The notes beneath the pieces were generated by a model. The model was not told the DNA's origin. It saw only the letters and a program-made list of their open reading frames with translations, and made no database searches. From Nautilia profundicola AmH (GTDB taxonomy: Bacteria; Campylobacterota; Campylobacteria; Campylobacterales; Nautiliaceae): a stretch of 64,000 nt of DNA. Positions 52,710-63,420 of this stretch are shown here, in pieces; positions within the stretch are counted from its first letter, which is position 1, and every line of letters begins with the position of its first letter. A program made the translations under genes and the position numbers. The stretch spans positions 328,501 through 392,500 of the forward strand of contig NC_012115.1 of NCBI RefSeq assembly GCF_000021725.1, given 5' to 3'.

Positions 52710-53638
52710 GGTATGTCAATCGCCTTGATTACGTCGTTGATTACTTTATCTACTGTTACTTCGTCGATTTCCGCTTTATAATTTAAAATAATTCTGTGTC
52801 TTAAAACGTCTTTTGCCACTTTTATAATATCAAGCGGGGTTACATAGTCTTTATTTTGTATCATGGCGTATGCTTTGGAGCAGTTGTACATGGCTATCGT
52901 GGCTCTCGGACTTGCTCCGTATTCTATATATTCTGCGGTTTCTACACCGTATTTTTGAGGTTCTCTTGTTGCGTGAGTTATTTTGGCGATATATTTTAAA
53001 AGTTCTTCATCCATATGAATGTTGTTTAACTGTTTTTGCAGGTTTAAAATATCTTCTATCGTTGCGACTTGCTCCGGTTCTTGCGAGTTTTGCGCTTTTA
53101 CTATTAAAATTTCTTCTTCTAAAGTGTTATACGTTACGTTTATTTTCATAATAAACCTGTCAAGCTGTGCTTCGGGAAGAGGATAAGTACCTTCCTGTTC
53201 AATCGGATTTTGTGTGGCTATAACCAAAAAAGGAGGGGTCAGTTTAAATGTTTCGTTTGCGATAGTAACCTGCATCTCCTGCATGACTTCCAAAAGCGCA
53301 CTTTGGACTTTTGCCGGGGCTCTGTTGATTTCATCCGCTAAAAGCAGGTTTGTAAAAACGGGACCTTTTTTTATTTCAAATTCATTTGTTTTAGGATTGT
53401 AAATTTCAATTCCCGTAATATCGCTCGGAAGCAAATCCGGAGTAAACTGAACTCTTTTAAAATCAAGTCCTATCGTTTTTGCCAATGTTAAAACACTTTT
53501 TGTTTTCGCAATTCCCGGAACACCTTCAACCAATAAATGGCCGCCCGTTATTAATGAAATCAGCATGGAATCTATTAAATGCTCGTGGCCTATTATAACT
53601 TTTGATATTTCTTGTTTGATATTTTGAAGTACCTGCAT
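52706..53638 (-). CDS. MoxR family AAA ATPase
   Basis: From the ATG behind AGAGGTAAAT the protein has 310 residues; the frame is open ten codons further. Walker A is VEGVPGIAKTKSVLTLA, Walker B NLLLADEINRAPAKVQSALL, with the MoxR-specific IATQNPIEQEGTYPLPEAQL and LDRFIMKINV. It heads the Bat operon and likely remodels the vWA proteins. Confidence 0.93.
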   Translation of the reverse strand: MQVLQNIKQEISKVIIGHEHLIDSMLISLITGGHLLVEGVPGIAKTKSVLTLAKTIGLDFKRVQFTPDLLPSDITGIEIYNPKTNEFEIKKGPVFTNLLLADEINRAPAKVQSALLEVMQEMQVTIANETFKLTPPFLVIATQNPIEQEGTYPLPEAQLDRFIMKINVTYNTLEEEILIVKAQNSQEPEQVATIEDILNLQKQLNNIHMDEELLKYIAKITHATREPQKYGVETAEYIEYGASPRATIAMYNCSKAYAMIQNKDYVTPLDIIKVAKDVLRHRIILNYKAEIDEVTVDKVINDVIKAIDIP

Positions 53639-53790
53639 ATTTACCTCTTTTTTTATTTTATAATACATTAAATGGGTTAAAAATAAGTGAAAAATGAAAA
53701 AAATATTTTTATTGTGTAAAAAGGTGGAGATTTATATTTCAAATTTATTTAATATTCAATAATGTATAATACTAATAAAAAAGGTATGGT

Positions 53791-54225
53791 ATGAGAAAAA
53801 TTATATTGGCGATCGGACTTGGAGGATTACTTTTTACGGGGTGTACTCAAATGTACAATTCAAATGAAGTGGCTCTTAGTGATGTAAATGTTATGTATAC
53901 GTATAAAACCGGTAAAGTGGAAAGTGTAAAAAAAGTCATTATTAAAGACGATGGCAGCGGAGTTATGACGGGGGCAGTTGCGGGTACGGTACTTGGAAGT
54001 CTTTTCGGTAACGGAAAGGGTAACGTATTAACGACTCTTATAGGCGGATTGACCGGGGCATATGTAGGGTATCAGGCGGATAAAGCCAATGGAGAGGAAC
54101 TTTATATTAGACTTGATGACGGAAGAAATATCGTAGCTATAGTAAAAGGCGTGAATATTCAGCCTGGCGACAGGGTGAGAGTAGTGTTAGACGGCAACAG
54201 AATTATAAGAGTTGAGAGAATATGA
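53791..54225 (+). CDS. Outer-membrane lipoprotein with glycine-zipper (SlyB/17 kDa type)
   Basis: The 144-residue protein has a lipobox (GGLLFTGC, Cys18) and a glycine-zipper domain: GVMTGAVAGTVLGSLFGNGK and LIGGLTGAYVGYQADKANG, followed by a beta-rich end (VNIQPGDRVRVVLDGNRIIR). Such proteins lie on the periplasmic side of the outer membrane. Its stop overlaps the addB start by 4 nt. Confidence 0.88.
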   Translation: MRKIILAIGLGGLLFTGCTQMYNSNEVALSDVNVMYTYKTGKVESVKKVIIKDDGSGVMTGAVAGTVLGSLFGNGKGNVLTTLIGGLTGAYVGYQADKANGEELYIRLDDGRNIVAIVKGVNIQPGDRVRVVLDGNRIIRVERI

Positions 54226-56390
54226 TTTTAAAAGTTTTCAGCACCAAAAGAGAAATCAGAGAATTCGTAAAAAACCACAATAACCGGTTTTTACCGAAAT
54301 TAACAACAATAGGGGAATTTTTAGACAAATGTATAATAGTTAAAAACTCTTCTTTGATTGATAACGATTTAAAAAAGATTTATCTATATAAAGCGCTTGA
54401 AAAAATAAATATAGAAAAATTGGGACTTAAGAAAGACTTTTTGAATTTTTTTAAAAACAGCGAGTTTGTACTTTCTTTTTTTAACGAAATATTTTTGGAA
54501 AAAAGAAGAATTGAAGATATTGAGCTTGCCGATACGTATCTGGAATATGCAGAGCACTTGGAAGTTTTGAAAAATCTTTATTATGAATATAAATCGCTTC
54601 TTCAAAAGGATGGTTTGTATGATAAAACCACAATGGATGATTATGAAATAAACGAGAAATTTTTTAAAGATTTAAGCAGGGTTGAAATATTTTTAAGCGG
54701 GTATTTGCCCAAGCTTGATTTGGAGATTATAAAGAATATTCCTGTTGAGGTTGAAATAAATTTTAGGGTTACACCTTTTAATAAAACACTTATTTCAAAA
54801 ATGTTCGGTGATTTTAAAGAGGGTGAATACAGGTTTGATCTGCATAAAAACAATGTGATTGAATATAAACCTTTGAATACTCCGAAAAATATAGAAACAG
54901 AGCATTTTTCCAGCAGGATAAACGAAGCTTCTTTTGTGTTTGCGAGTATTGAAGAGATGATACAAGAGGGCATAAAACCTGAAAATATTGCGGTTATTTT
55001 GCCGGATGAGAGTTTTAGCGAATATTTGAGGGTTTTGGATATTCATAATAATCTCAATTTCGCTATGGGTGATAGCTTTGTCAAATCGGATATTTATATA
55101 TTGCTTGAGGCTATTTATAAGTATCTGAGTGAAAAAGACGAAGTTTCTTTTAAAAAAGCAAAAGAAAAAATAAAAGAATTTGAAAAAATTAACGACTTTA
55201 ATGAAATATTAAACTTCGTGCTTAAAAACTCAAATATGAAAGATAGAAAACTGTTAGACGAAGAAATATATAAAATCTCAAGGTTAAACGAGCTTAAAAA
55301 TTTTTCAAAAGAAGAGATACTCCATTTTCTGCTTGAAAGATTTAAAAATCTGACGTTTGACGACGTAGCTGGTGGAAAAGTTACCGTTATGGGTGTGCTT
55401 GAGAGCAGGGGAATGAAATACGAAGGTGCGGTTATTGTTGATTTTAACGACGAGTATGTTCCGAATGTAAGCGATAAAGATTACTTTTTAAATTCTATAA
55501 TCAGAAAAAACGCATTGCTTCCTACAAGAAAAGACAAAGAATCTTTGCAAAAAAACTATTATTACAATATTTTGCTAAACGCTAAAAAAGTAAAAATTGC
55601 GTATGTTAAAAACGAGGAAAAGGAACCGAGCAGGTTTTTATATGAACTGGGGCTAAGCTTCGGTGAGAACAGGGATGAATACTATAGCGAAGCCGTATAT
55701 AAAATATCAAAACCAAACTTTTACGAATATAATGAAAGATTTGAAAAGCCTGAAATTTTAACACCTACCAAATTAAAAACACTGCTTGAGTGTCCGATGA
55801 AATATTATTTTTCATATGTTTTGAATATTAAAAACGACGATGAAAAAGAGTATTTCGGAAGTAAGCTGCATAACGTATTGCAGGAAGTTTTAAAGCAAAA
55901 ACCGAGATCTCCCGAAGATTATTACAACCGAATAATGCAAAAACTACTCAGTAACGTTTCCAAAAAAGAGTATTTCGAAATAAAATCAAACTGGGATGAA
56001 AAAATTAAACAGTTTGCCTACAGGGATTTTGAAGAACTGAGTGATAAAGTTTATACGGAGGTTTCTCTGCCGAATAAGAAATACAAAAACTTCTTACTCC
56101 AAGCAAGGGCAGACAGAATTATAGGCAATAAAATATATGATTATAAAACATCATCAAAACAAGATTATTTAAAAGATTTAACTCAAGCCGAGTTTTATAA
56201 ATACCTGATGCCTGATGCCGAAATTTATTTTTGGGATATAAATACATCTCAGCTTATAAAAGTGGATCCCGCTATTAAAAAACTTGAAGAAAAAATAGAT
56301 TCGATTGAATATATTACAAAAAGAGCGGAAGAGAAAGATAAGTGTAAATATTGTGAATACAAGTTTGCGTGTTTACACTTTGAATCTTGA
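54222..56390 (+). CDS. addB: AddB-like PD-(D/E)XK nuclease/helicase-like subunit
   Basis: A 722-residue protein with a helicase-like body lacking Walker A (the inactive helicase of AddB), including [20 protein letters not shown]. The C-terminal nuclease shows [18 protein letters not shown] (D and D-Y-K). Four cysteines, one in [10 protein letters not shown] and three in [10 protein letters not shown], should hold an Fe-S cluster. With AddA, outside this window, it processes broken DNA ends. It follows the lipoprotein gene with 4-nt overlap. Confidence 0.88.
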   Translation: MILKVFSTKREIREFVKNHNNRFLPKLTTIGEFLDKCIIVKNSSLIDNDLKKIYLYKALEKINIEKLGLKKDFLNFFKNSEFVLSFFNEIFLEKRRIEDIELADTYLEYAEHLEVLKNLYYEYKSLLQKDGLYDKTTMDDYEINEKFFKDLSRVEIFLSGYLPKLDLEIIKNIPVEVEINFRVTPFNKTLISKMFGDFKEGEYRFDLHKNNVIEYKPLNTPKNIETEHFSSRINEASFVFASIEEMIQEGIKPENIAVILPDESFSEYLRVLDIHNNLNFAMGDSFVKSDIYILLEAIYKYLSEKDEVSFKKAKEKIKEFEKINDFNEILNFVLKNSNMKDRKLLDEEIYKISRLNELKNFSKEEILHFLLERFKNLTFDDVAGGKVTVMGVLESRGMKYEGAVIVDFNDEYVPNVSDKDYFLNSIIRKNALLPTRKDKESLQKNYYYNILLNAKKVKIAYVKNEEKEPSRFLYELGLSFGENRDEYYSEAVYKISKPNFYEYNERFEKPEILTPTKLKTLLECPMKYYFSYVLNIKNDDEKEYFGSKLHNVLQEVLKQKPRSPEDYYNRIMQKLLSNVSKKEYFEIKSNWDEKIKQFAYRDFEELSDKVYTEVSLPNKKYKNFLLQARADRIIGNKIYDYKTSSKQDYLKDLTQAEFYKYLMPDAEIYFWDINTSQLIKVDPAIKKLEEKIDSIEYITKRAEEKDKCKYCEYKFACLHFES

Positions 56391-57545
56391 AACTTCTTTT
56401 TGAAGTTTTTCGAAAGTGTCTTTGAGCATTTGTGTAATTTTAGTAATAGAATTGGCGATAGAGACATTCTTAGTTGATATATCGGTAAGTTTTTCCGTAT
56501 GTGTCATAAGCTGTTTTGCTTCAAAAGCCATAATAGTTACATTTTTGGTAGCGTCTTTGGCGAAAGAAATATTGTCTTTATTCATTTTTAAAATTTGTTC
56601 AAGCTGTTCTTTAATATTGTTTGTATGAGAAGCTAATATATTCATTTTTTCGGAATTTTTATTAATTTCATTGGATGTTAAATCTATTGTTTGGGTAATA
56701 TTTTTAATGATTGTTTCTATATTTACCAGTGAATTGGCACTTTCTTCCGCAAGCTTTCTAACTTCATCCGCAACTACGGCAAAACCTCTCCCATGTTCAC
56801 CTGCACGTGCCGCTTCAATTGCTGCGTTTAATGCTAAAAGTTCAGTTTGTTCTGTTATGCTTGAGATGATTTTTAAAACATTTTTAATTTCTTCAGTTTG
56901 TGAGTTTAGATTGTGTAGCAGCTCATTTAATTCTTTTTCTTTCGAGTTTATTTGAATGATTTCGTTTGTTGTTTCTATTAAAGAGTTACTAAAACTTTCT
57001 AAAAATTCCGCAGTTTTAATCAAAGTGTTTGTTGTTGATGCAACTGAAGCCTCGGTTTTGTCCAAATGTTTTGAAAGAGTATCAGATATTTTGGAAATTT
57101 CTCCGGCTTCAATATCTGTTTGATGAATTGTTTCTTTAAGGTTTTTAATAATTGTTTCAAGTTCTTTAGTGTTTTTCGAGACAATATTGCTTGATTTTTT
57201 AATATCAATTATAACTTCTCTTACATTATTGATAAATTTATTAATATAATCCGCAGCAAGTTTTATTTCATTTTGTTGTTTTATTTGTATTTGTTTTGTT
57301 AAATCCCCGTCACCTTCGCTTAATTCTTTTGAAATTGAAATGTACTCTTCGATTGGAGCAATTACATAATATTTTAATAGATAATAAGCTGCGGTTTGTA
57401 TTACTATTGCAATAATTAAATGTTCTGCAGCAGTTGATAAAAATTCATTTGGAGCCGTAAAATATGTATATAGTAATAATATAAAACTTGTTAATATATT
57501 TATGCCTAATAATTTGACATTAAAATCTTTTATGATCGAATGCAT
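56373..57545 (-). CDS. Methyl-accepting chemotaxis protein without periplasmic sensor
   Basis: The 390-residue protein has two adjacent membrane helices ([40 protein letters not shown]) with only about 15 residues between them, then HAMP ([20 protein letters not shown]) and a signalling domain with the conserved tip [20 protein letters not shown]. It should sense something in the membrane or cytoplasm, or receive input from the STAS protein encoded just upstream. The start overlaps the STAS stop by one base. Confidence 0.92.
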   Translation of the reverse strand: MHSIIKDFNVKLLGINILTSFILLLYTYFTAPNEFLSTAAEHLIIAIVIQTAAYYLLKYYVIAPIEEYISISKELSEGDGDLTKQIQIKQQNEIKLAADYINKFINNVREVIIDIKKSSNIVSKNTKELETIIKNLKETIHQTDIEAGEISKISDTLSKHLDKTEASVASTTNTLIKTAEFLESFSNSLIETTNEIIQINSKEKELNELLHNLNSQTEEIKNVLKIISSITEQTELLALNAAIEAARAGEHGRGFAVVADEVRKLAEESANSLVNIETIIKNITQTIDLTSNEINKNSEKMNILASHTNNIKEQLEQILKMNKDNISFAKDATKNVTIMAFEAKQLMTHTEKLTDISTKNVSIANSITKITQMLKDTFEKLQKEVSRFKV

Positions 57546-57823
57546 TAAACTTTCCTTATTTTAAATTTATTTGTTAATTTAAGCGCTTCGAGCAATTCAA
57601 AAAGTGTGCTGTCATACACATTAATCAGTACGGCTACACCTTTGTCATTAAGTCTTAAAAGCTCTCCGATAATACTTGACGGAAGTGAGAACGATTTTAT
57701 ATTTAAAATTATTTGGGGCTCAGTTTCTTTACTTCTTAAAATTTGAAGTAATTTTTCTACATCGGTTATAGTTACAACCGGAGAATTAATATTGATTACA
57801 TTTCCTTCAATTTCCAAATTCAT
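57545..57823 (-). CDS. STAS domain protein (anti-sigma factor antagonist type)
   Basis: The 92-residue protein has a STAS-like alternation of strands and helices: [37 protein letters not shown] (with Ser-Ser where the phospho-Ser motif is expected), then [20 protein letters not shown]. It lies between a phosphatase/kinase fusion and a chemoreceptor. The assignment rests on fold pattern and neighbours. Confidence 0.75.
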   Translation of the reverse strand: MNLEIEGNVININSPVVTITDVEKLLQILRSKETEPQIILNIKSFSLPSSIIGELLRLNDKGVAVLINVYDSTLFELLEALKLTNKFKIRKV

Positions 57824-57825
57824 TG

Positions 57826-59361
57826 TTAAGCCTTTAAGAAAATTTTGATAGAAGTCCCTTTTTCATTAAAAAACAAACCATATGAGAGATGTTTTATTAT
57901 TTTGATACCTCTCCCATGGTATTTTTTGTAATAAGCGTCTTTTATTTTTTGAACATCAAAACCTTCCGAGTCGTCTTGATATTCAATTTTAAGCCATTTT
58001 TCATTTTTGCTTAATTTAATTTTAGCGAAAATTTTTCTTTTTTCATCAAATTTTTTTGAAAAGTCATTCGTCTCATTAATATTTTCTTTGTTACCCACTT
58101 CAAGTACGGCGTGTTCGTATGTATTGGTAAGAATTTCGTGTAAAATTAAATGTATTTGTTCTATGTTAGGAATGTTTTGAATATAAAGCTTTTGTAAAAA
58201 ATTATCTATTTGTTCTTTTTGAAGTAACAACTTGTCTTCAAAAATTGTTTGGAAGTTTTTGTTTTCTTTGGTAATGAACACAAGACATGTGTCATCTATT
58301 TGTTTTGATTTTGCATAAAAATCTTCCATTATTTCTTTTAGAAAGGTTATTTTTGGAAAAATTTCTTTTAACCTTTTAAAATAAATCGTTTCATCATAAG
58401 GGGATTCAAATATTCCGTCGCTCGATATTAAAATTTTATTTTCCATTTTTACGGTATCGATTTGAATATCTTCAGTTGAATATCTTATAGGGTAATTATT
58501 CGCTCCCAAAATTGCGGAGGATGTTAAAATGGGAGGGTTTCCAAAATTTGCATAATGCATTTTCCCGTTTTGAATATATACGAGTGTTGCTGATAAAATT
58601 TCGTTTTCCAATAAAATTGTTTTTACATAATTAATAAAATCCTTATTTAGTTTCTCAAAATTAAAATCATTGTATTCCACAGCTTTATTGATAGAATGTT
58701 TTAAAAATGACAGTGCGTTAAACGATGTGAGTGAAGCTCCCAAACCTTTGCCCATAGCGTCTATAAGTCCTATAAAATATTCGTTTTTCGATATCTTTTT
58801 AGTGTATACAGTATCTCCGGTTAGCAAGTCTTTTGGTTTAAAATATGTTTCAAATAAAAAATTTTCATCAAAAAACATTTCAAGTTCGTTTTTCATTATT
58901 TTGTTTTGTTTTTGGTGAATTATTTTTTCCTGATATTCTTTATAGCTTAGTATTTTTTTAAAAGCTTCTTTTTTTTCTATCTCTTTTTTTATATATTTAC
59001 GTAAGGTTTTTATCATGTTTATCAATGCCTGCAAATCGGCAAAAGCAATGTTTTTTTCTAAAAAAGTATCAAAACCTAAATTCAAAGCTTTTTCTTTTAA
59101 TTCCAAAGAAGAATCGGAGGTAATCATTATTTTATATGTGTTTGGAAGAGTTTGTTTGATATTTTCAAGCACGTCAAAGCCATCTGTTTCTTCTAAATGG
59201 TAATCAATAAAAACGGCATCTATGTTGGTGTTTTCAGAAATAAAATCATAAAAATCTTTAGATTTTGTGAAAGTATATATCTCATCTAAATCCAATTTTT
59301 TTAACATTTTACCGATATAACTTAAAAACGTTTTACTGTCGTCTAAGATGGCAATTTTCAT
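57826..59361 (-). CDS. Response regulator - PP2C phosphatase - HATPase fusion
   Basis: A 511-residue protein. Residues 1-125: receiver with ILDDSKTF and Asp53 in AVFIDYHLEETDGF. About 160-375: SpoIIE/RsbU-type Ser phosphatase, with KPKDLLTGDTVY, FIGLIDAMGKGLGASLTSFN, LISSDGIFES and QIDDTCLVF. About 390-511: RsbW-type kinase with LHEILTNTYEHAV and HGRGIKIIKHL. It thus unites both opposing enzymes of a partner switch. It is first in an operon with STAS and MCP genes. Confidence 0.9.
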   Translation of the reverse strand: MKIAILDDSKTFLSYIGKMLKKLDLDEIYTFTKSKDFYDFISENTNIDAVFIDYHLEETDGFDVLENIKQTLPNTYKIMITSDSSLELKEKALNLGFDTFLEKNIAFADLQALINMIKTLRKYIKKEIEKKEAFKKILSYKEYQEKIIHQKQNKIMKNELEMFFDENFLFETYFKPKDLLTGDTVYTKKISKNEYFIGLIDAMGKGLGASLTSFNALSFLKHSINKAVEYNDFNFEKLNKDFINYVKTILLENEILSATLVYIQNGKMHYANFGNPPILTSSAILGANNYPIRYSTEDIQIDTVKMENKILISSDGIFESPYDETIYFKRLKEIFPKITFLKEIMEDFYAKSKQIDDTCLVFITKENKNFQTIFEDKLLLQKEQIDNFLQKLYIQNIPNIEQIHLILHEILTNTYEHAVLEVGNKENINETNDFSKKFDEKRKIFAKIKLSKNEKWLKIEYQDDSEGFDVQKIKDAYYKKYHGRGIKIIKHLSYGLFFNEKGTSIKIFLKA

Positions 59362-59441
59362 ATGGCCTCCGTATTTCGTTTTCGGTTTTTATAATCCGCT
59401 ATTGTATCAAAGAAAAGCAATATGTTATAATTCGAATATCA

Positions 59442-59475
59442 AGTGTCTGGCACTCGAATTAAAATGGTGACAGTC
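59442..59475. repeat. REP-like cores flanking the RAYT start
   Basis: AGTGTCTGGCACT is followed after 11 nt by the inverted partial copy GGTGACAGTC. The right copy ends 31 nt before the transposase start codon. TTCGA and TCGAA repeats surround the left core. Location next to the RAYT gene is typical for REP families. Confidence 0.7.
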
Positions 59476-59506
59476 GATTTTTATTACATTTTATTAAGGA
59501 GAAAAT

Positions 59507-60253
59507 ATGGCAAGAAAACCAAGAGTAAACGATCCCGGGTTTTATCATATAGTAAACAGAGGTGTAAACGGAGCGGAAATTTTTAATGAAAAAGAGGATT
59601 TTTTCAAATTTATGGAGCTGATGCTTAAAACGAAATATGATTATAAAGTGATTTTTCACGCATTTACAATTCTTCCTAATCATTATCATATTCTGCTTGA
59701 GACGACACTTCCGAATCTTAGTGAAGCAATGAGGTTTTTAAATTCCGCATATGCTGCATGGTATAACTATAAAACGGGAAGAGTGGGGCATTTATGGAAA
59801 GGAAGATTTGAGAGTTATATGATGTTTGACGACAATCACAGCTGGAAAGTTATTAAATATATCGAAAGAAACGCTTTGGCTTTGGGGCTTGTGGATGATA
59901 TAAAAGATTATGATTATCAATCTCTTGCTCTCAGACTTAAAAAGAATAAATTTAACGACATTATACAGGGCAGTATGATTTTCCAAAAGCCACTTGAAGA
60001 GTATATAGAATGGCTTAATAAACCTCTTGAAAAGTTTGAACTTGAAGAGATATACAATGAACCGAGAATTATTAAAGTTGACGGCGAGCTTAAAGTAATA
60101 CGTAAAAAAATAAGTGACTTTTTTGAAGAGTACGATGAGAAAAAAGATGCTATCTTAGCCGCTAAGGAAGCAGGATACAAATATACTGAAATTGCAAGAT
60201 ATTTAGGTGTAAGCAGCGGATATATAAATAAAATATTAAAAAGTGAAAAATAA
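59507..60253 (+). CDS. REP-associated tyrosine transposase (RAYT)
   Basis: A 248-residue Y1-type protein. ARKPRVNDPGFYHIVNRGVN is the start of RAYTs; ILPNHYHILLETTL contains the HUH metal site; GHLWKGRFESYMM and KVIKYIERNALALGLVDD hold the catalytic Tyr. A C-terminal helix-turn-helix (YKYTEIARYLGVSSGYINKI) is present, as in longer RAYTs. Start ATG follows AAGGAGAAAAT. No flanking IS structure is seen; the last residues KSEK come from a heptamer repeat. A terminator follows. Confidence 0.9.
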   Translation: MARKPRVNDPGFYHIVNRGVNGAEIFNEKEDFFKFMELMLKTKYDYKVIFHAFTILPNHYHILLETTLPNLSEAMRFLNSAYAAWYNYKTGRVGHLWKGRFESYMMFDDNHSWKVIKYIERNALALGLVDDIKDYDYQSLALRLKKNKFNDIIQGSMIFQKPLEEYIEWLNKPLEKFELEEIYNEPRIIKVDGELKVIRKKISDFFEEYDEKKDAILAAKEAGYKYTEIARYLGVSSGYINKILKSEK

Positions 60254-60263
60254 GTAAAAGTCA

Positions 60264-60321
60264 GTTAAGGTCGGTTGAGGTTGTTTTAAACCTCACAGAT
60301 TTAAACCTTAACAACTTTTTT
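60264..60321. terminator. Nested-hairpin terminator between RAYT and gap
   Basis: An outer stem GTTAAGGT/ACCTTAAC (8 bp) encloses an inner stem TGAGGTT/AACCTCA (7 bp, loop GTTTTA). On the plus strand it is followed by TTTTTT. It should end transcription of the RAYT gene, and its 3' part overlaps the gap stop codon. Confidence 0.7.
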
Positions 60322-61339
60322 ATAGTTTTTCAGCTACCATTTGAGCAAGTTCTAAAACTCTTCTGGCATATCCGAATTCGTTATCATACCATGCAAGTAT
60401 TTTTGCTTTGTTACCGTCTACAACCATTGTTGAAAGACCGTCTATAATACTTGAATGAGGATTTCCTAAAATATCAGTTGATACTACTTCGTCGTATGTA
60501 ATTTCCAAAACGCCTTTTAATTGGTTGTTTGCGTAATCTTCAAATGCTTTGTTGATTTCTTCCGCACTTGCTTCTTTTTTAAGTACGACAGATATATCCG
60601 TAACCGCTCCGTCAGGTGTAGGGACTCTTAGAGCCATTGCGTTCATTTTACCTTTAAGTGCAGGTATTACTTCCGTAGTAGCTTTTGCCGCACCTGTTGT
60701 AGTCGGAATGATGTTAACCGCTGCAGCTCTTCCTCTTCTGTGTTTGCCAGGTTTTTTTCTGTCGATTGTAACCTGGCTTGAAGTATATGAATGAACTGTT
60801 GTAATTAGTGCGCTCTCAACTCCGAAAACTTCTTCAAGCACTTTCATTGCAGGTGCAAGTGAGTTTGTTGTACATGATGCATTTGAAATTACGTGATGGT
60901 TGGCAGGATCGTATTCGTCATGGTTTACACCAAGAACGATAGTTTTATCAACTTCTTTTCCGGGAGCCGTGATAATTACTTTTTTTGCTCCTGCTTCAAT
61001 GTGTTTCGCTGCATCGTCTCTTTTAGTAAATTTACCGGTAGCTTCAAGAACGATGTCTATATTCATCTCTTTCCATGGAAGTTTAGCAGGGTCTCTTTCG
61101 CTGACAATCGCTATTTCTTTACCGTCAACTATTAATGAGTTATCGGTATATTCCACACTTGCTGGAAATTTACCATGTACTGAGTCGAATTTTAGCATGT
61201 AAGCCAAATCTTCAGGGGTTCCGCTACCACCGTTTGCCACTACTATTTCGATGTTTTCAGGTTTAGTTTCTACATAATGCCATAAAACCATTTTACCGAT
61301 TCTACCAAGGCCGTTTATCGCAACTCTTTTTTTAGACAT
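60320..61339 (-). CDS. gap: Glyceraldehyde-3-phosphate dehydrogenase
   Basis: A 339-residue enzyme with NAD-binding start (RVAINGLGRIGKMVLWHY), the catalytic Cys in SNASCTTNSLAPAMKVLEE, and STMVVDGNKAKILAWYDNEF. It works in glycolysis/gluconeogenesis; in an autotroph chiefly the latter. It is monocistronic, divergent from the gene at 61436. Confidence 0.97.
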   Translation of the reverse strand: MSKKRVAINGLGRIGKMVLWHYVETKPENIEIVVANGGSGTPEDLAYMLKFDSVHGKFPASVEYTDNSLIVDGKEIAIVSERDPAKLPWKEMNIDIVLEATGKFTKRDDAAKHIEAGAKKVIITAPGKEVDKTIVLGVNHDEYDPANHHVISNASCTTNSLAPAMKVLEEVFGVESALITTVHSYTSSQVTIDRKKPGKHRRGRAAAVNIIPTTTGAAKATTEVIPALKGKMNAMALRVPTPDGAVTDISVVLKKEASAEEINKAFEDYANNQLKGVLEITYDEVVSTDILGNPHSSIIDGLSTMVVDGNKAKILAWYDNEFGYARRVLELAQMVAEKL

Positions 61340-61435
61340 AATGTATCCTTTTTTATTGAAATTATAGCATATAAGAAGGATTTGTTTTTATGTTAAAATT
61401 GGACAAAAATTATCTTTTATGTTATAAGGAAATAA

Positions 61436-63355
61436 ATGAAATTTATAATAGTTTTTTTATTAGGAGTATTAACAATGGCAAATCATTTGAAACTTAGCGA
61501 CAGTCCGTACCTTTTACAGCATGCCGACAATCCCGTAGACTGGTATCCGTGGGGTGATGAAGCGTTTGAAAAAGCGAAAAAAGAAAACAGGCTTATATTT
61601 TTATCTATTGGATATTCTACATGCCACTGGTGCCATGTAATGGAGAGGGAGAGTTTTGAAAATGAAGAAATTGCGGATATTCTAAACAAATATTTCGTAA
61701 GTATAAAAGTAGACAGGGAAGAACATCCCGACATTGACAAAAAATACCAAAAGATCTATCAGATTATGCACAATCGTGCCGGAGGCTGGCCTCTTACTAT
61801 TATAATGACTCCAAAAGGGGATGTGTTTTATTCGGCTACGTATATTCCTCCGCATTTTTCACAGTTGGGTCCGGGACTTAAAGAGATACTTGCTTCAATA
61901 GTAAACGATTGGCAAAACAATCCTCAAAAAATTGAAAATATTGCCGAAAATTTAAAAGAGTATTTAAAAAACTCAAAAAGTTTTGAAAAAGTAAAAATAT
62001 CTGACGACATACTCGAAAAAGTAATCTCAGAGGCGCTTAAAAGTTTTGATATGAAATACGGAGGTATGAAAGGAGCTCCGAAATTCCCTATGGAGAGCAG
62101 TCTGGATCTTTTGATCGACGTGTATGAATTAAGCGGTAATGCTCATGTTTTGGATCTTTTAAATATTACGTTTGAAAAAATGGCAAAAGGAGGGATTTTT
62201 GATCAGGTAGAAGGCGGATTTTACAGATATTCGACCGACGCAAAATGGGAAGTGCCTCATTTTGAAAAGATGCTTTACAACAACGCAAACCTTCCGTATG
62301 AGTATTTAAGAATGTATGAAATTACCGAAAATCCTCTTTACAGGGAAGCGGCTTTCAGAAGTCTTGATGAAATGATCAAAAGATACAGGGATGAAAATTT
62401 CCTTTTTTTCAGTGCGAGCAATGCGGAGAGTGAAGGAAAAGAGGGGGCGTATTTCGTCTATACGTACGAGGAGGTTAAAAATGCGTTTAAAAATCTTGAA
62501 AACGCCCAAGAGCTTATGGAATATTTCGGTATTAAAAAATACGGTAATTTCAATTCTAAAAACAACCCGACTTTAAACGGAGAAAAACCCGAAAATTACA
62601 AAAAAGCGTTAAAAATTCTGCGCGAAATCAGAAGCAAAAGGGAGTTTCCTTTTATAGACACCAAAAAAATAACGGCATGGAACGCAATGATGGTAAGCGC
62701 CCTTTTAAAAGCGGGGTGCTTGGATGAAAAGTATAAAACAGAAGGCTTTAAAACACTTGATGAGTTAATTGAAAAAATGTATATAAACAATACGCTTTAT
62801 CACTCCTACAACAAAAACGAAAACGCCAAAACAAAAGCTCTTCTTGAAGATTACGCATATCTTGTAAATGCTTTAATTGATGCATATGAGCAAAGCTTTG
62901 ATGAAAATTATCTGTATTTTGCAAAAGATCTGATTAATGATGCTAAAGAGAAGTTTTATAAAAACAGATGGTATATGAACTCGTCAAAAGATATAGAAGC
63001 GGATTTCAGTGACAGCGCTTATGCTTCATCGTTAAGTGTTTTGGCGGTTGATTATATCAGACTTGCAACGCTTACGTATGATATCGGTTTGTTTGAAAAG
63101 GGAAAAGAAATTATTGACTCGGGAAGTTATTTTATCCAGAAATATCCTCTTTATTATCCGACAATAACCAAGGCGTATTTTATGCAACATTACGGTACAT
63201 ATGTAATAAGTATGAGTGAACCTGAATGTGTAAATTGGGAATATCCGTATATTGAAATTAAAAAGGGTGAAAATTATGAGCTTTGCAGTGTTGAAAAATG
63301 CATTATAAAAACTGATAAATTAAATAAAATCAAAGATATTATCAAAAAAAGATAA
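61436..63355 (+). CDS. YyaL-like thioredoxin-domain protein (DUF255)
   Basis: The 639-residue protein has a N-terminal thioredoxin-like domain ([52 protein letters not shown]) and an alpha/alpha barrel domain with [46 protein letters not shown] and [21 protein letters not shown] short hydrophobic start may be a signal peptide; the better-conserved start is [14 protein letters not shown], twelve residues in. Function of the family is not settled. Confidence 0.9.
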   Translation: MKFIIVFLLGVLTMANHLKLSDSPYLLQHADNPVDWYPWGDEAFEKAKKENRLIFLSIGYSTCHWCHVMERESFENEEIADILNKYFVSIKVDREEHPDIDKKYQKIYQIMHNRAGGWPLTIIMTPKGDVFYSATYIPPHFSQLGPGLKEILASIVNDWQNNPQKIENIAENLKEYLKNSKSFEKVKISDDILEKVISEALKSFDMKYGGMKGAPKFPMESSLDLLIDVYELSGNAHVLDLLNITFEKMAKGGIFDQVEGGFYRYSTDAKWEVPHFEKMLYNNANLPYEYLRMYEITENPLYREAAFRSLDEMIKRYRDENFLFFSASNAESEGKEGAYFVYTYEEVKNAFKNLENAQELMEYFGIKKYGNFNSKNNPTLNGEKPENYKKALKILREIRSKREFPFIDTKKITAWNAMMVSALLKAGCLDEKYKTEGFKTLDELIEKMYINNTLYHSYNKNENAKTKALLEDYAYLVNALIDAYEQSFDENYLYFAKDLINDAKEKFYKNRWYMNSSKDIEADFSDSAYASSLSVLAVDYIRLATLTYDIGLFEKGKEIIDSGSYFIQKYPLYYPTITKAYFMQHYGTYVISMSEPECVNWEYPYIEIKKGENYELCSVEKCIIKTDKLNKIKDIIKKR

Positions 63356-63375
63356 TTTCTTTGATTATAGACTAA

Positions 63376-63388
63376 AGTGACAGACACT
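63376..63388. repeat. REP-like core AGTGACAGACACT
   Basis: One copy in the 65-nt gap between the YyaL-like gene and the convergent superoxide reductase gene, 20 nt after the former's stop. Confidence 0.6.
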
Positions 63389-63420
63389 ATTGTTGTTTTT
63401 AAAAAACAAAAGAGAGGGAA

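Noticed and set aside
63389-63420. AT-only palindrome TTGTTTTTAAAAAACAA as terminator
   Set aside because: The stem has almost no G-C pairs and would be very weak; it may be chance in AT-rich DNA.
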